Source: Flavihumibacter rivuli (GTDB taxonomy: Bacteria; Bacteroidota; Bacteroidia; Chitinophagales; Chitinophagaceae). Taken from it: a DNA stretch of 64,000 bases. A program made the translations under genes and the position numbers. The notes under the pieces were generated by a model. It worked only from the letters and a program-made list of their open reading frames with translations. It made no database searches and was not told the origin of the DNA. Positions 15,494 through 24,337 of the stretch are shown one piece after another (the stretch's first letter is position 1; every line of letters starts with the position of its first letter). The DNA is taken from positions 400,001-464,000 of the forward strand of contig NZ_CP092334.1 of the NCBI RefSeq assembly GCF_018595685.2, read 5' to 3'.

Positions 15494-16222
15494 TTGGAAA
15501 ATCAATCCATTGTCGTTAGGGTTGCAACACCCGACGATGTCCATTTCGCATCCATCATTACCGATGAGATGGAAGCTTCTGCCAAGGCCCGTGGAACCGG
15601 TATTGCCAAGCGTTCGCCGCAATACATTGAAGAAAAGATGCGGGAAGGCAAGTCTGTTATTGCACATACCGAAGATGGTACATGGGTAGGTTTCTGCTAT
15701 ATAGAAACCTGGAGCCATGGTGAGTATGTGGCCAATTCCGGGCTGATCGTTTCCCCGGCCTTTCGCAAAAGTGGCGTGGCCAAGCGAATCAAGCAGCGCA
15801 TTTTCGAACTCAGCAGGGAAAAGTATCCTGAAGCCAAGATCTTTGGCCTCACTACCGGACTTGCGGTGATGAAGATCAATTCCGACCTGGGTTATGAGCC
15901 GGTGACCTACTCTGAGCTGACGCAGGATGAAGCCTTCTGGGCAGGATGCAAGAGCTGCGTGAATTATGATATCCTGATGAGTAAGGACAGGAAGAATTGC
16001 CTATGCACTGCCATGCTCTATGATCCCAAGGACCATTATGAGCCATCAGAGACCGCAGCTGAATTCAAGCAACACTCTAAAGCCTATGAAAGGTTGATGC
16101 GCATCAAACAGTCGAGGTTTATCAAGAACTTCCTTAAAAAGGAGAGTTCAAAGAAGCCAGGCGGCGCCGCAGTAGAGAAGAAGAAAATGTTCTCGCTGTT
16201 CAACTACTTCTTTAACCTTTAA
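15494..16222 (+). CDS. GNAT acyltransferase, probable first enzyme of arginine synthesis
   Basis: A 242-residue protein with a GNAT fold at about residues 7-160 (VATPDD, the acyl-CoA loop region SPAFRKSGVAKRI at about 76-88, and the later DLGYEPVTYSEL) and a basic C-terminal extension of about 80 residues. As the first gene of an otherwise complete arginine operon it is the candidate for acylating glutamate (N-acetyl- or N-succinylglutamate synthase). The downstream ArgF' favours the succinyl form. It is not related in sequence to classical ArgA, which carries a kinase-like domain. The start is TTG; argG begins 17 bp downstream. Confidence 0.75.
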   Translation: MENQSIVVRVATPDDVHFASIITDEMEASAKARGTGIAKRSPQYIEEKMREGKSVIAHTEDGTWVGFCYIETWSHGEYVANSGLIVSPAFRKSGVAKRIKQRIFELSREKYPEAKIFGLTTGLAVMKINSDLGYEPVTYSELTQDEAFWAGCKSCVNYDILMSKDRKNCLCTAMLYDPKDHYEPSETAAEFKQHSKAYERLMRIKQSRFIKNFLKKESSKKPGGAAVEKKKMFSLFNYFFNL

Positions 16223-16239
16223 ACGAACCATAGCCAAAC

Positions 16240-17436
16240 ATGTCAAGGAAAGTTGTTCTCGGATTCAGCGGTGGACTGGATACCACCTTCTGCGTGAAGT
16301 ACCTTAGTGAAGACAAAGGGTATGAAGTGCATTCCATTATTGTGAATACAGGCGGCTTCAGTGCTGAAGAGCTGTCCAGGATCGAGGCCCATGCCTATGC
16401 CCTCGGAGTAAAGAGCCATACCACCGTTAATGCGGTAAAAGGATATTACGACAGGATCATCCGTTACCTCATCTATGGTAATGTTTTGAAGAATAATACT
16501 TACCCGCTAAGCGTAAGTGCTGAGCGTTTGAGCCAGGCCCTGCATATCGCAGAACATGTCCGGGCACTTGGCGCTGATGCCGTTGCCCATGGCAGTACCG
16601 GTGCCGGTAATGACCAGGTGCGATTTGATATGATCTTCCATATCATGATCCCAGGGGTCGAGATCATTACACCGATCCGTGACCTTAAACTCAGCAGGGA
16701 AGAAGAGATCGGGTACCTGAAGAAAAAAGGGGTGGACATGAATGTTGAAAAGGCAATGTACTCCATCAACAAGGGACTTTGGGGAACCAGCGTTGGCGGA
16801 AGGGAAACCCTTTCCTCAAAGGGCATGTTGCCTGAGTCAGCCTGGCCTACCCAGGTGACCAAAACAGGTGAGGAAGAGGTAAAGCTGCACTTCGAGAAAG
16901 GCGAACTGACTGCGGTGAATGATAAAACCTTTGACCATCCATCTGAAGCCATCCAATACCTGCAAGCTATTGCGGGACCTTATGGTATTGGTCGCGATAT
17001 CCATGTAGGAGATACTATTATTGGCATCAAGGGCAGGGTGGGTTTTGAAGCAGCAGCACCCATGGTGATCCTGAAGGCCCACCATGCATTGGAGAAACAC
17101 GTTCTCACCAAATGGCAATTGAACTGGAAGGACCAACTGGCACAGTTTTACGGTAACTGGTTGCATGAAGGCCAGATCCTCGACCCCGTGATGCGTGATA
17201 TTGAAGCTTATTTTGAACAGTCACAGCAGAATGTGACCGGTGATGTATATGTGCAGTTGATGCCTTATCGCTTTAGTGTGATCGGTATCGAATCTGCATT
17301 CGACCTGATGTCTTCAAAGTTTGGCAAATATGGGGAGATGAACACCGGATTCACCGGCGAAGACGTGAGGGGTTTCAGTAAGATATTTGGCAACCAGACC
17401 GCTATCTGGCAGGCTGTGAACAAAAAGGAGTCCTGA
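16240..17436 (+). CDS. argG: Argininosuccinate synthase
   Basis: A 398-residue cytoplasmic ligase that joins citrulline and aspartate with ATP to form argininosuccinate. The N-type PP-loop LGFSGGLDTTF (residues 7-17) binds ATP. Downstream motifs include HGSTGAGNDQVRF (about 117-129) and SVGGRETLSSKG, both characteristic of the family. Length is normal. It lies 17 bp after the GNAT gene and about 93 bp before argC, and is one of the terminal enzymes of the pathway placed early in the operon. Confidence 0.95.
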   Translation: MSRKVVLGFSGGLDTTFCVKYLSEDKGYEVHSIIVNTGGFSAEELSRIEAHAYALGVKSHTTVNAVKGYYDRIIRYLIYGNVLKNNTYPLSVSAERLSQALHIAEHVRALGADAVAHGSTGAGNDQVRFDMIFHIMIPGVEIITPIRDLKLSREEEIGYLKKKGVDMNVEKAMYSINKGLWGTSVGGRETLSSKGMLPESAWPTQVTKTGEEEVKLHFEKGELTAVNDKTFDHPSEAIQYLQAIAGPYGIGRDIHVGDTIIGIKGRVGFEAAAPMVILKAHHALEKHVLTKWQLNWKDQLAQFYGNWLHEGQILDPVMRDIEAYFEQSQQNVTGDVYVQLMPYRFSVIGIESAFDLMSSKFGKYGEMNTGFTGEDVRGFSKIFGNQTAIWQAVNKKES

Positions 17437-17529
17437 CCCATTCATGAATCATTCAGCGTATGCCACACCGAACAGGCTGGTTATGGAAGTCAGTACAGCA
17501 GTTAAATGCTGCGGAGTAAAAATTAAACT

Positions 17530-18504
17530 ATGATCAAAGCAGGAATAATAGGAGGTGCCGGTTACACCGGAGGTGAACTGATCAGGGTACTGGTCAATCA
17601 TCCTGCAGTGGAACTCGCCTATATCCATAGTAAAAGCAATGCCGGTAATCCTGTGTACAAAGTGCACCAGGACCTTGTCGATGAAGCCAACCTTGTATTC
17701 ACTGACCAGTACAGTGATGCCATTGATGTGCTCTTCTTGTGTACCGGTCATGGCGAAGCGCGTAAGTTCATGGAAGCCCAGCCTGTAGCTTCCCATGTAA
17801 AGGTGATCGACCTCTCGAATGACTTTCGCCTGCAGCACCAATCTTCCATTGGCGATCGCCAGTTCGTCTACGGCCTTCCGGAATTGCAGCGGGAAGAGAT
17901 CAGGCAAGCCAGTAATATTGCCAACCCCGGTTGTTTTGCAACAGCCATCCAATTAGGGCTACTGCCATTGGCCAAGGCCGGTTTGCTGGATGAGATCTAT
18001 ACAACCGGTATTACAGGCTCCACGGGTGCAGGGCAGGGCTTGAGCACCACTTCGCATTTCAGTTGGAGGGCCAATAATATCCAGGCCTACAAGACCCTTA
18101 CCCACCAGCACCTAGGCGAGATCGGCCAGTCGCTCCTGCAACTGCAGGGGGATAGCGACATAGATATCAGCTTCGTACCCTGGCGTGGAGATTTTACCAG
18201 GGGCATATTCATCAGTTCAACCGTCCATTGTGACCTGCCCAAGTCAACGATAGATGAGTTGTACCAGGAATATTACCAAGAACATCCCTTTACCGTGTTT
18301 TGTGATGATGCCATCTTCCTGAAACAGGTGGTCAATACCAATAAGTGTGTGGTGCAGGTAGAGAAGGTGGGAGCCAAGCTGGTGATCCATTCGGCGATTG
18401 ACAACCTGCTGAAAGGAGCCAGTGGACAGGCAGTACAGAATATGAACCTGATGATGGGCCTTGATGAAAGCCTTGGATTGAAATTGAAGGCTGCTGCATT
18501 TTAA
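17530..18504 (+). CDS. argC: N-acyl-gamma-glutamyl-phosphate reductase
   Basis: A 324-residue NADPH-dependent reductase that converts N-acylglutamyl phosphate to the semialdehyde. The N-terminus has the dinucleotide-binding GIIGGAGYTGGE; the catalytic thiol is Cys135 in IANPGCFATA; TGSTGAGQG follows. Length is about 20 residues shorter than the Escherichia coli enzyme, as in other members of the phylum. The flanking order argG-argC-argD supports the assignment. The acyl group is probably succinyl, from the ArgF' signature downstream. Confidence 0.94.
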   Translation: MIKAGIIGGAGYTGGELIRVLVNHPAVELAYIHSKSNAGNPVYKVHQDLVDEANLVFTDQYSDAIDVLFLCTGHGEARKFMEAQPVASHVKVIDLSNDFRLQHQSSIGDRQFVYGLPELQREEIRQASNIANPGCFATAIQLGLLPLAKAGLLDEIYTTGITGSTGAGQGLSTTSHFSWRANNIQAYKTLTHQHLGEIGQSLLQLQGDSDIDISFVPWRGDFTRGIFISSTVHCDLPKSTIDELYQEYYQEHPFTVFCDDAIFLKQVVNTNKCVVQVEKVGAKLVIHSAIDNLLKGASGQAVQNMNLMMGLDESLGLKLKAAAF

Positions 18505-18577
18505 AGTCAAGTAACTAACCTGTCTATCCTGTTGCTGGTACCAAGATGGCAGCATGTGGATAGTAAAACAACCAAGC

Positions 18578-19708
18578 ATGAAACTCTTCGACGTATACCC
18601 GCTGAATGATATCACCATCACCAGGGCCCTGGGCTCAAAGGTTTGGGATGAAAAAGGAAATGAATACCTGGATATGTATGGTGGCCATGCCGTTATTTCT
18701 ATCGGTCATACCCATCCCCACTGGGTACACCGCTTAGAAGCGCAGTTGCACCAGATCGCCTTCTACTCCAATTCAATCAAGATCCCTTTGCAGGTGGAAT
18801 TGGCAGAGAAGCTCGGCAAGCTGTCCGGCAAGGCTAATTACCAATTGTTTCTTTGTAATTCCGGGGCAGAGGCCAATGAGAATGCCATGAAACTGGCATC
18901 TTTCCATACCGGTAGGAAGAAGGTCATTGCCTTCAGGAAATCCTTCCATGGCCGCACTTCGCTGGCAGTAGCTGCAACTGACAATCCTGCTATTGTGGCG
19001 CCTGTCAACCAGACCACTAATATCATCTTCCTTCCCTTCAATGATGTGGATGCCCTCCGTGCCTGCTTTAAGGCGCAGGGTGCAGATATTGCGGCAGTGA
19101 TCGTTGAGGGTATCCAGGGTGTTGGTGGCATCAATGTTGCCAGCGATGCCTTCCTGCAGGCCATCCGCATGTGTTGTGATGAGTATGGTGCCGTCTATAT
19201 CGCAGATGCCGTACAGTGTGGATATGGGAGAAGCGGAAAGTTCTACGCACATGACCATGCCGGTGCCGATGCAGATATTTACAGCATGGCTAAGGGAATG
19301 GGCAATGGATTCCCGGTTGCGGGAATCTCTATTGCGCCGCATATCCAGCCTAAGCATGGCATGCTGGGTACAACCTTCGGCGGCAACCACCTGGCCTGTG
19401 CTGCTGCACTGGGGGTGTTGGAAGTAATGGAGAAGGAAGGCCTGATGTTTGAAGCCGCCCTCACCGGCAAATACCTGATGGAAGAGTTAAGCAGTTTACC
19501 CCATATCAGCAATATCCGTGGACGGGGATTAATGATCGGCTTTGATGTGCCGGAATCCCAGAAGGACCTCAGGAAGAACCTGCTTGTAAAGCATAAGATC
19601 TTCACAGGTGAGGCCAAGCCCAACGTGATCAGGCTGTTGCCTTCGCTGGCTCTGTCCAGGGAAGAGGCCGATCGTTTCCTGGAGGCCATGCGATCTGAAT
19701 TGGCATGA
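18578..19708 (+). CDS. argD: Acylornithine aminotransferase
   Basis: A class III PLP-dependent aminotransferase of 376 residues that converts N-acylglutamate semialdehyde to N-acylornithine with glutamate as amino donor. Motifs include GGHAVISIGHTHP, FCNSGAEANENAMKLA-like LCNSGAEANENA, KSFHGRT, the PLP-aspartate region ADAVQCGYGRSG and the lysine in SMAKGMGNGFPV. The chosen ATG at 18578 gives the usual start MKLFDVYPLND; an in-frame GTG at 18554 would add eight residues. It is shorter than enterobacterial ArgD, like other Bacteroidota members. Confidence 0.93.
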   Translation: MKLFDVYPLNDITITRALGSKVWDEKGNEYLDMYGGHAVISIGHTHPHWVHRLEAQLHQIAFYSNSIKIPLQVELAEKLGKLSGKANYQLFLCNSGAEANENAMKLASFHTGRKKVIAFRKSFHGRTSLAVAATDNPAIVAPVNQTTNIIFLPFNDVDALRACFKAQGADIAAVIVEGIQGVGGINVASDAFLQAIRMCCDEYGAVYIADAVQCGYGRSGKFYAHDHAGADADIYSMAKGMGNGFPVAGISIAPHIQPKHGMLGTTFGGNHLACAAALGVLEVMEKEGLMFEAALTGKYLMEELSSLPHISNIRGRGLMIGFDVPESQKDLRKNLLVKHKIFTGEAKPNVIRLLPSLALSREEADRFLEAMRSELA

Positions 19709-19781
19709 TGGCCGATCAGCTAACTAACATTATAGGACAACCGAAAATCGGATTCGATACCAACACCCAACCCAACAAGCG

Positions 19782-20753
19782 ATGCAACAGTTTCTTTCCG
19801 TTGATGATGTAAGCAATATTGACCTCCTGGTGCAGCAGGCGCTGGCCTATAAAGCTGATCCCTACAGGGATCGTGAACTGGGCAGGAGCAAGCGGATCGG
19901 TCTGCTCTTCCTTAATCCCAGTATGCGGACCCGCTTGAGTACTCAGGTGGCTGCACAGAACCTGGGGATGGAAGCCATTGTATTTAATGTTGGAAGCGAA
20001 GGCTGGGCGCTGGAATTCGCAGAAGGCGCCATCATGAATGGCACTACTGTTGAGCATGTTAAGGATGCGGCCCCTGTAATGGGCAATTATTTCGATATCC
20101 TCGCCATCCGGACCTTCCCTTCTCTGAAGAGCAGGGAAGAAGACTATAGTGAAGCCTATATCAGGCAATTCGTAAAATATGCAGGCATTCCTGTCGTGAG
20201 CCTCGAGAGTGCCACCCTTCATCCGCTGCAAAGCCTGACCGATATCATCACCATGACGGAGGCCCTGCCTGCCCTTCCGCCAGGGAAGAAGCCCAAAGTG
20301 GTATTGACATGGGCGCCGCATGTAAAAGCACTTCCCCAATGCGTGGCCAATAGTTTTGCGCAATGGGTGAATGCCTGGGGGCAGGCTGATTTTGTGGTGA
20401 CCCATCCTGAAGGATACGAGTTGGACACCCGGTTCACCAATGGTGCAACCATTATGCATGACCAGGAGATGGCATTGAAGGATTCGGATTTTGTATACGT
20501 GAAGAACTGGAGTGCCTATTCAGACTATGGAAAGGTATTGTGTACCGATGAAGCCTGGATGCTTAACAATGCTAAACTGCAACTGACCAATAATGCGAAG
20601 GTGATGCACTGCCTGCCGGTAAGGAGGAATGTTGAACTGAGCGATGAGATCCTGGATGGCCCCAACAGCCTGGTGACCCGTGAAGCCTCCAATCGCGTCT
20701 GGGCTGCACAAGCCGTACTGGCAGAGATCCTGCGCAGTTCCATTAAGAGGTAA
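19782..20753 (+). CDS. argF': N-succinylornithine carbamoyltransferase
   Basis: A 323-residue transcarbamylase. The carbamoyl-phosphate loop is NPSMRTRLS (residues 45-53); HPLQSLTD and HCLPVRRN are the other family motifs. It aligns without gaps over the first 100 residues to the Bacteroides fragilis enzyme as I recall it. The residue that separates acetyl- from succinyl-ornithine enzymes (Glu92 in the Xanthomonas acetyl enzyme, Pro90 in the Bacteroides succinyl enzyme) is Val90 here, in GTTVEHV. Published mutants with Val at this site act on succinylornithine, so the succinyl assignment is preferred. Classical ArgF is absent from the operon. Confidence 0.9.
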   Translation: MQQFLSVDDVSNIDLLVQQALAYKADPYRDRELGRSKRIGLLFLNPSMRTRLSTQVAAQNLGMEAIVFNVGSEGWALEFAEGAIMNGTTVEHVKDAAPVMGNYFDILAIRTFPSLKSREEDYSEAYIRQFVKYAGIPVVSLESATLHPLQSLTDIITMTEALPALPPGKKPKVVLTWAPHVKALPQCVANSFAQWVNAWGQADFVVTHPEGYELDTRFTNGATIMHDQEMALKDSDFVYVKNWSAYSDYGKVLCTDEAWMLNNAKLQLTNNAKVMHCLPVRRNVELSDEILDGPNSLVTREASNRVWAAQAVLAEILRSSIKR

Positions 20754-20784
20754 GAGTTTAATTGGTTATCTAAATCCATCTTAC

Positions 20785-20826
20785 CCATAACGCCTTCGTG
20801 CCTATTCGTGCCTTAGTGCCTTCGTG
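20785..20826 (+). repeat. CGTGCC-type intergenic repeat between argF' and argB
   Basis: A 40-bp run of the imperfectly repeated words CGCCTTCGTGCC, ATTCGTGCC, TTAGTGCC and TTCGTGGC. The same words, partly inverted, occur at 22795-22885 between argE and argH. The element supplies an in-frame GTG at 20824 that should not be taken as the argB start. Confidence 0.6.
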
Positions 20827-20844
20827 GCAAAAAAATATCGAATT

Positions 20845-21630
20845 ATGATCTACGTTATCAAAATAGGCGGTAATGTAATTGATGCGGAACCCTCCCTCCG
20901 CAGTTTCCTCCAGGCCTTCTCACAAGTGGAAGGAAAAAAGCTGTTGGTACATGGTGGCGGCAAGATCGCAACCCGTATCGGCGACAAGTTAGGGATCGTA
21001 TCCCAGTATGTTGACGGCCGCCGGATTACCGATGCCGGTACCATTGACCTGGTGACCATGGTGTATGGGGGATTGGTGAATAAACAGATCGTTGCCCAAT
21101 TACAGTCCCTGGGAACCGATGCCATTGGCCTTACCGGTGCGGATGGCAACCTGGTACCCGCACATAAAAGGCCGGTAAAGACCATCGACTATGGCTTTGT
21201 GGGTGATATTGATACCAACCTCATTCCATCAGCAAAATGGTATAACTTAATAGAGCAGGGCATGGTACCGGTAGTAGCCCCCCTTACCCATGATGGCATG
21301 GGGAATATGCTCAATACCAATGCCGATACCATTGCTTCCGCTCTGGCAATTGCCTTGTCAAAGCATGAGCCGGTAAGGCTTATCTATTGTTTTGAAAAGA
21401 AAGGTGTATTGGAATCCGTTGAAGATGATGGTTCCGTTATCAGGAAGATAGATAAGGTATCGTATGCCAGCCTTAAAACAGGACAGAAATTATTTGCAGG
21501 TATTTTGCCCAAGTTGGACAATGCCTTTGCAGCCATTGACGCTGGTGTGAAGGAAGTGCTGATCGGGCATGCAGATGACCTGTTGCAGAATACCACGGAA
21601 TCAACCACCGGAACATTAATAACCGCATGA
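20845..21630 (+). CDS. argB: N-acylglutamate kinase
   Basis: An amino-acid kinase of 261 residues that phosphorylates the gamma-carboxyl of N-acylglutamate. Family motifs are VIKIGGNVID (near residues 3-12), LVHGGGKIAT, the LTGADGNL segment and the substrate-binding NTNADTIASALA. The ATG at 20845 is preferred over the in-frame GTG at 20824, because the latter lies in a repeat element and the homologous start is MIYVIKIGG. It overlaps argE by four bases (ATGA), indicating translational coupling. Confidence 0.94.
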   Translation: MIYVIKIGGNVIDAEPSLRSFLQAFSQVEGKKLLVHGGGKIATRIGDKLGIVSQYVDGRRITDAGTIDLVTMVYGGLVNKQIVAQLQSLGTDAIGLTGADGNLVPAHKRPVKTIDYGFVGDIDTNLIPSAKWYNLIEQGMVPVVAPLTHDGMGNMLNTNADTIASALAIALSKHEPVRLIYCFEKKGVLESVEDDGSVIRKIDKVSYASLKTGQKLFAGILPKLDNAFAAIDAGVKEVLIGHADDLLQNTTESTTGTLITA

Positions 21631-22748
21631 GCATGGAACAATTACAGGAAGAGGCTATTGGTTTATTGCTGTCCCTGGTCGCAATCCCCTCATTCAGTAA
21701 GGAAGAGGATAAGACTGCAACCTGCATACAGGACTACCTCTTATCAAAAGGTTTAGAGGCTAACCGCTACCTGAATAATGTCTGGGCTCTGAACCGGCAT
21801 TTCGACCCGCATAAACCGGTGATCCTGCTGAACTCCCACCATGATACGGTAAAGCCCAATCCCCAATACAACAGGGATCCTTTCCAGCCAGTCATTGAAG
21901 ACGGGCGGCTGTATGGACTGGGAAGCAATGATGCGGGAGGACCGCTGGTGGCCCTGATTGCCTGTTTCCTTAATTTCTTCGATAAGCCATCCCTTCCCTA
22001 TAACCTGGTGTTGGCGGCAACGGCTGAAGAAGAGATATCCGGTTTGAATGGGATCGAAGGTTTGCTCAAGCATGAAACCTTCCTGGAAGCAACAGGGGTG
22101 GCCGCAAGGCCTCAACAGGTTCGCTTCCACCATTGGTCGGCCATTGTGGGTGAGCCAACGCAAATGCAGTTGGCGGTAGCGGAGAAAGGATTGCTGGTCC
22201 TGGATTGCGTGGCGCATGGGAAGGCTGGTCATGCCGCAAGGGAAGAAGGGGAGAATGCCATCTATAAAGCCATGCAGGATATAGAATGGTTCCGTACCCA
22301 TCGGTTTGCAAAGGTTTCAGAGACACTTGGGTCGGTGAAGATGAATGTGACGGTGATCCAAACCGAGAACAAGGCGCATAATGTAGTTCCCGCCACCTGC
22401 AATTTTACCGTGGATATCAGGGTGACAGATGCCTATACCCATGAAGAGATAATAGAGGCCGTTCGGCAGAATGTATTTGCCGAGGTGAAGCCGCGGAGCA
22501 TGCGGATGCGGGCCACGGGTATTGTCAATGAGCACCCGCTGGTGAAGGCCGGTTTGGCGATGGGCAAGAAGACCTATGGGTCGCCCACCTGTTCAGATAA
22601 GGCGCTGATGCCTTTCCCCGCTTTGAAGTGCGGACCCGGCGATAGCGCCAGGAGCCATTCCGCAGATGAATACATATTTGTGGAGGAAGTAAAGCAGGGG
22701 ATAAAGGAATACATTGAATTGATAGGCCGGGTCTTTGGGGAAGGATAA
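21627..22748 (+). CDS. argE: M20 family deacylase (N-acylcitrulline/ornithine)
   Basis: A 373-residue di-zinc M20 metallohydrolase. Metal ligands lie in NSHHDTVKP and GSNDAGGPLVAL, the catalytic Glu in TAEEEISG, and a later ligand region in VGEPTQ. In this pathway it should remove the succinyl (or acetyl) group from N-acylcitrulline and release citrulline for argG. Length is typical. It overlaps argB by 4 bp and is followed by a repeat-rich gap before argH. Confidence 0.9.
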   Translation: MSMEQLQEEAIGLLLSLVAIPSFSKEEDKTATCIQDYLLSKGLEANRYLNNVWALNRHFDPHKPVILLNSHHDTVKPNPQYNRDPFQPVIEDGRLYGLGSNDAGGPLVALIACFLNFFDKPSLPYNLVLAATAEEEISGLNGIEGLLKHETFLEATGVAARPQQVRFHHWSAIVGEPTQMQLAVAEKGLLVLDCVAHGKAGHAAREEGENAIYKAMQDIEWFRTHRFAKVSETLGSVKMNVTVIQTENKAHNVVPATCNFTVDIRVTDAYTHEEIIEAVRQNVFAEVKPRSMRMRATGIVNEHPLVKAGLAMGKKTYGSPTCSDKALMPFPALKCGPGDSARSHSADEYIFVEEVKQGIKEYIELIGRVFGEG

Positions 22749-22794
22749 TGGATAACAAGTTAACCCCATAAGAGGCCTATTTAGCTGCGCCCGA

Positions 22795-22885
22795 TGAGGT
22801 TAGAGGCCACTAAGGCGCTAAGGCACGAAGGAGTCACAAAGACGCCTTTGTGCAAATTAGTGTCTTAGAGGCTTCGTGGCCCTAC
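22795..22885. repeat. Palindromic CGTGCC/CTAAGGC repeat between argE and argH
   Basis: GCCACTAAGGCGCTAAGGCACGAAGG on the left is matched by an inverted, degenerate copy ending in AGAGGCTTCGTGGC on the right, with a central CAAAGACGCCTTTGTG hairpin. The words match the repeat ahead of argB. Transcribed, it would form a long imperfect hairpin inside the operon mRNA. Confidence 0.6.
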
Positions 22886-22946
22886 CAGGGGGATATTAAA
22901 ACAATACTAGAAACATACTCATACACCTATTGAAATATTTACAACC

Positions 22947-24278
22947 ATGAAACTCTGGCAAAAGAACACCCAGTCACTGGCGGAAGTGGAGAAATTTACG
23001 GTTGGGCGGGATCGTGAGTTTGACGAGATGATGGCCAGGCAGGATGTGTTGGGCAATATGGCCCATGCCATCATGCTGGGTGAAGTAGGCCTGCTGACTG
23101 CCCCTGAAGTGGCAGAGCTGCTGGCAGCGCTAAAGAAGATCTACGGTAGTATCGAGGCCGGTGAGTTTCGTATTGAGCCCGGGGTGGAAGATGTGCATTC
23201 CCAGGTGGAGTTCCTGCTCACCCGTTCACTCGGCGATACTGGGAAGAAGATCCATAGTGCCAGGAGCCGTAATGATCAGGTGCTGGTAGACCTCAAACTC
23301 TTCCTGCGCGATGAACTGCAATCGCTGGTAGAAGCAGTTTTGCCCTTCTTCCAATTGCTGCAGGAGCAGAGCGAGCAATACAAGGATCATTTGTTGCCCG
23401 GTTATACCCATTTGCAATTGGCCATGCCTTCTTCCTTTGGCCTTTGGTTCGGGGCCTATGCGGAAAGCCTGGTCGATGACCTCCAGACCCTTCAGGCTGC
23501 CTACCAGGTGGTGAACAAGAATCCTTTGGGATCTGCGGCAGGTTATGGTTCTTCCTTCCCCATCAACAGGACCCGTACCACCCGGTTGCTGGGGTTTGCC
23601 GACCTGAATTATAATGTCGTGTATGCGCAAATGGGAAGGGGTAAGGCAGAACGGATCGTTGCCATGGCCATGGCCAACCTGGCCGATACCCTTGGCCGAC
23701 TGTCGATGGATGCTTGCCTTTACCTCAACCAGAATTTTGGTTTCATTTCTTTCCCGCCGGAACTGACCACCGGCAGCAGTATCATGCCCCATAAAAAGAA
23801 CCCTGATGTGTTCGAGCTGATCCGTTCACACTGTAACCGGATAAAGGCCCTTCCCAATGAGATCATGATGATGACCACCAACCTTCCATCAGGATACCAT
23901 CGTGACCTGCAACTCCTGAAGGAGCATTTATTCCCGGCCTTTGGGGTGTTGAAGGATTGTCTGCAAATGGCCGGGTTGATGTTAAGCAATATTTCCATCC
24001 GGAAGGATATCCTGGCAGATCCCAAATACCAGTACCTCTTCAGTGTGGAAGAGGTGAACAAGCTGGTATTGCAGGGGATCCCCTTCCGCGATGCCTATAA
24101 GCAGGTAGGCTTGGCCATTGAAGAAGGGGCCTATACCTATGATGCCCGGGTCAGCCACACTCATGAAGGCAGTATCGGAAACCTCTGTACTGCCGAGGTG
24201 AAAAAGGCCATGGAAGCGGTTCTATCCGGGTTTAATTTTCAGGAAGTAAATGCCGCAACACAGCAATTATTGCGTTAA
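22947..24278 (+). CDS. argH: Argininosuccinate lyase
   Basis: A 443-residue homotetrameric lyase of the fumarase/aspartase superfamily that splits argininosuccinate into arginine and fumarate. Motifs are HSARSRNDQV (about residues 103-112), PGYTHLQLAMP (about 152-162) and the signature loop TGSSIMPHKKNPDVFE (about 276-291) with its catalytic Ser. Length is slightly below the usual 460. It is the last arginine gene of the operon, separated from argE by about 200 bp of repeat sequence, so it may have its own expression level. Confidence 0.95.
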   Translation: MKLWQKNTQSLAEVEKFTVGRDREFDEMMARQDVLGNMAHAIMLGEVGLLTAPEVAELLAALKKIYGSIEAGEFRIEPGVEDVHSQVEFLLTRSLGDTGKKIHSARSRNDQVLVDLKLFLRDELQSLVEAVLPFFQLLQEQSEQYKDHLLPGYTHLQLAMPSSFGLWFGAYAESLVDDLQTLQAAYQVVNKNPLGSAAGYGSSFPINRTRTTRLLGFADLNYNVVYAQMGRGKAERIVAMAMANLADTLGRLSMDACLYLNQNFGFISFPPELTTGSSIMPHKKNPDVFELIRSHCNRIKALPNEIMMMTTNLPSGYHRDLQLLKEHLFPAFGVLKDCLQMAGLMLSNISIRKDILADPKYQYLFSVEEVNKLVLQGIPFRDAYKQVGLAIEEGAYTYDARVSHTHEGSIGNLCTAEVKKAMEAVLSGFNFQEVNAATQQLLR

Positions 24279-24337
24279 TTTGCCGTTTCCTCTCCATGTC
24301 CCCGCCCAACCGGGGCAGGAAAGTTAACAGAGAAAAC

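Noticed and set aside
19716..20459. 247-codon frame on the minus strand
   Set aside because: It is antisense to argF', whose family motifs are unambiguous.
20824..20844. GTG start seven codons upstream of argB
   Set aside because: It is in a repeat element and the conserved N-terminus begins at the ATG at 20845.
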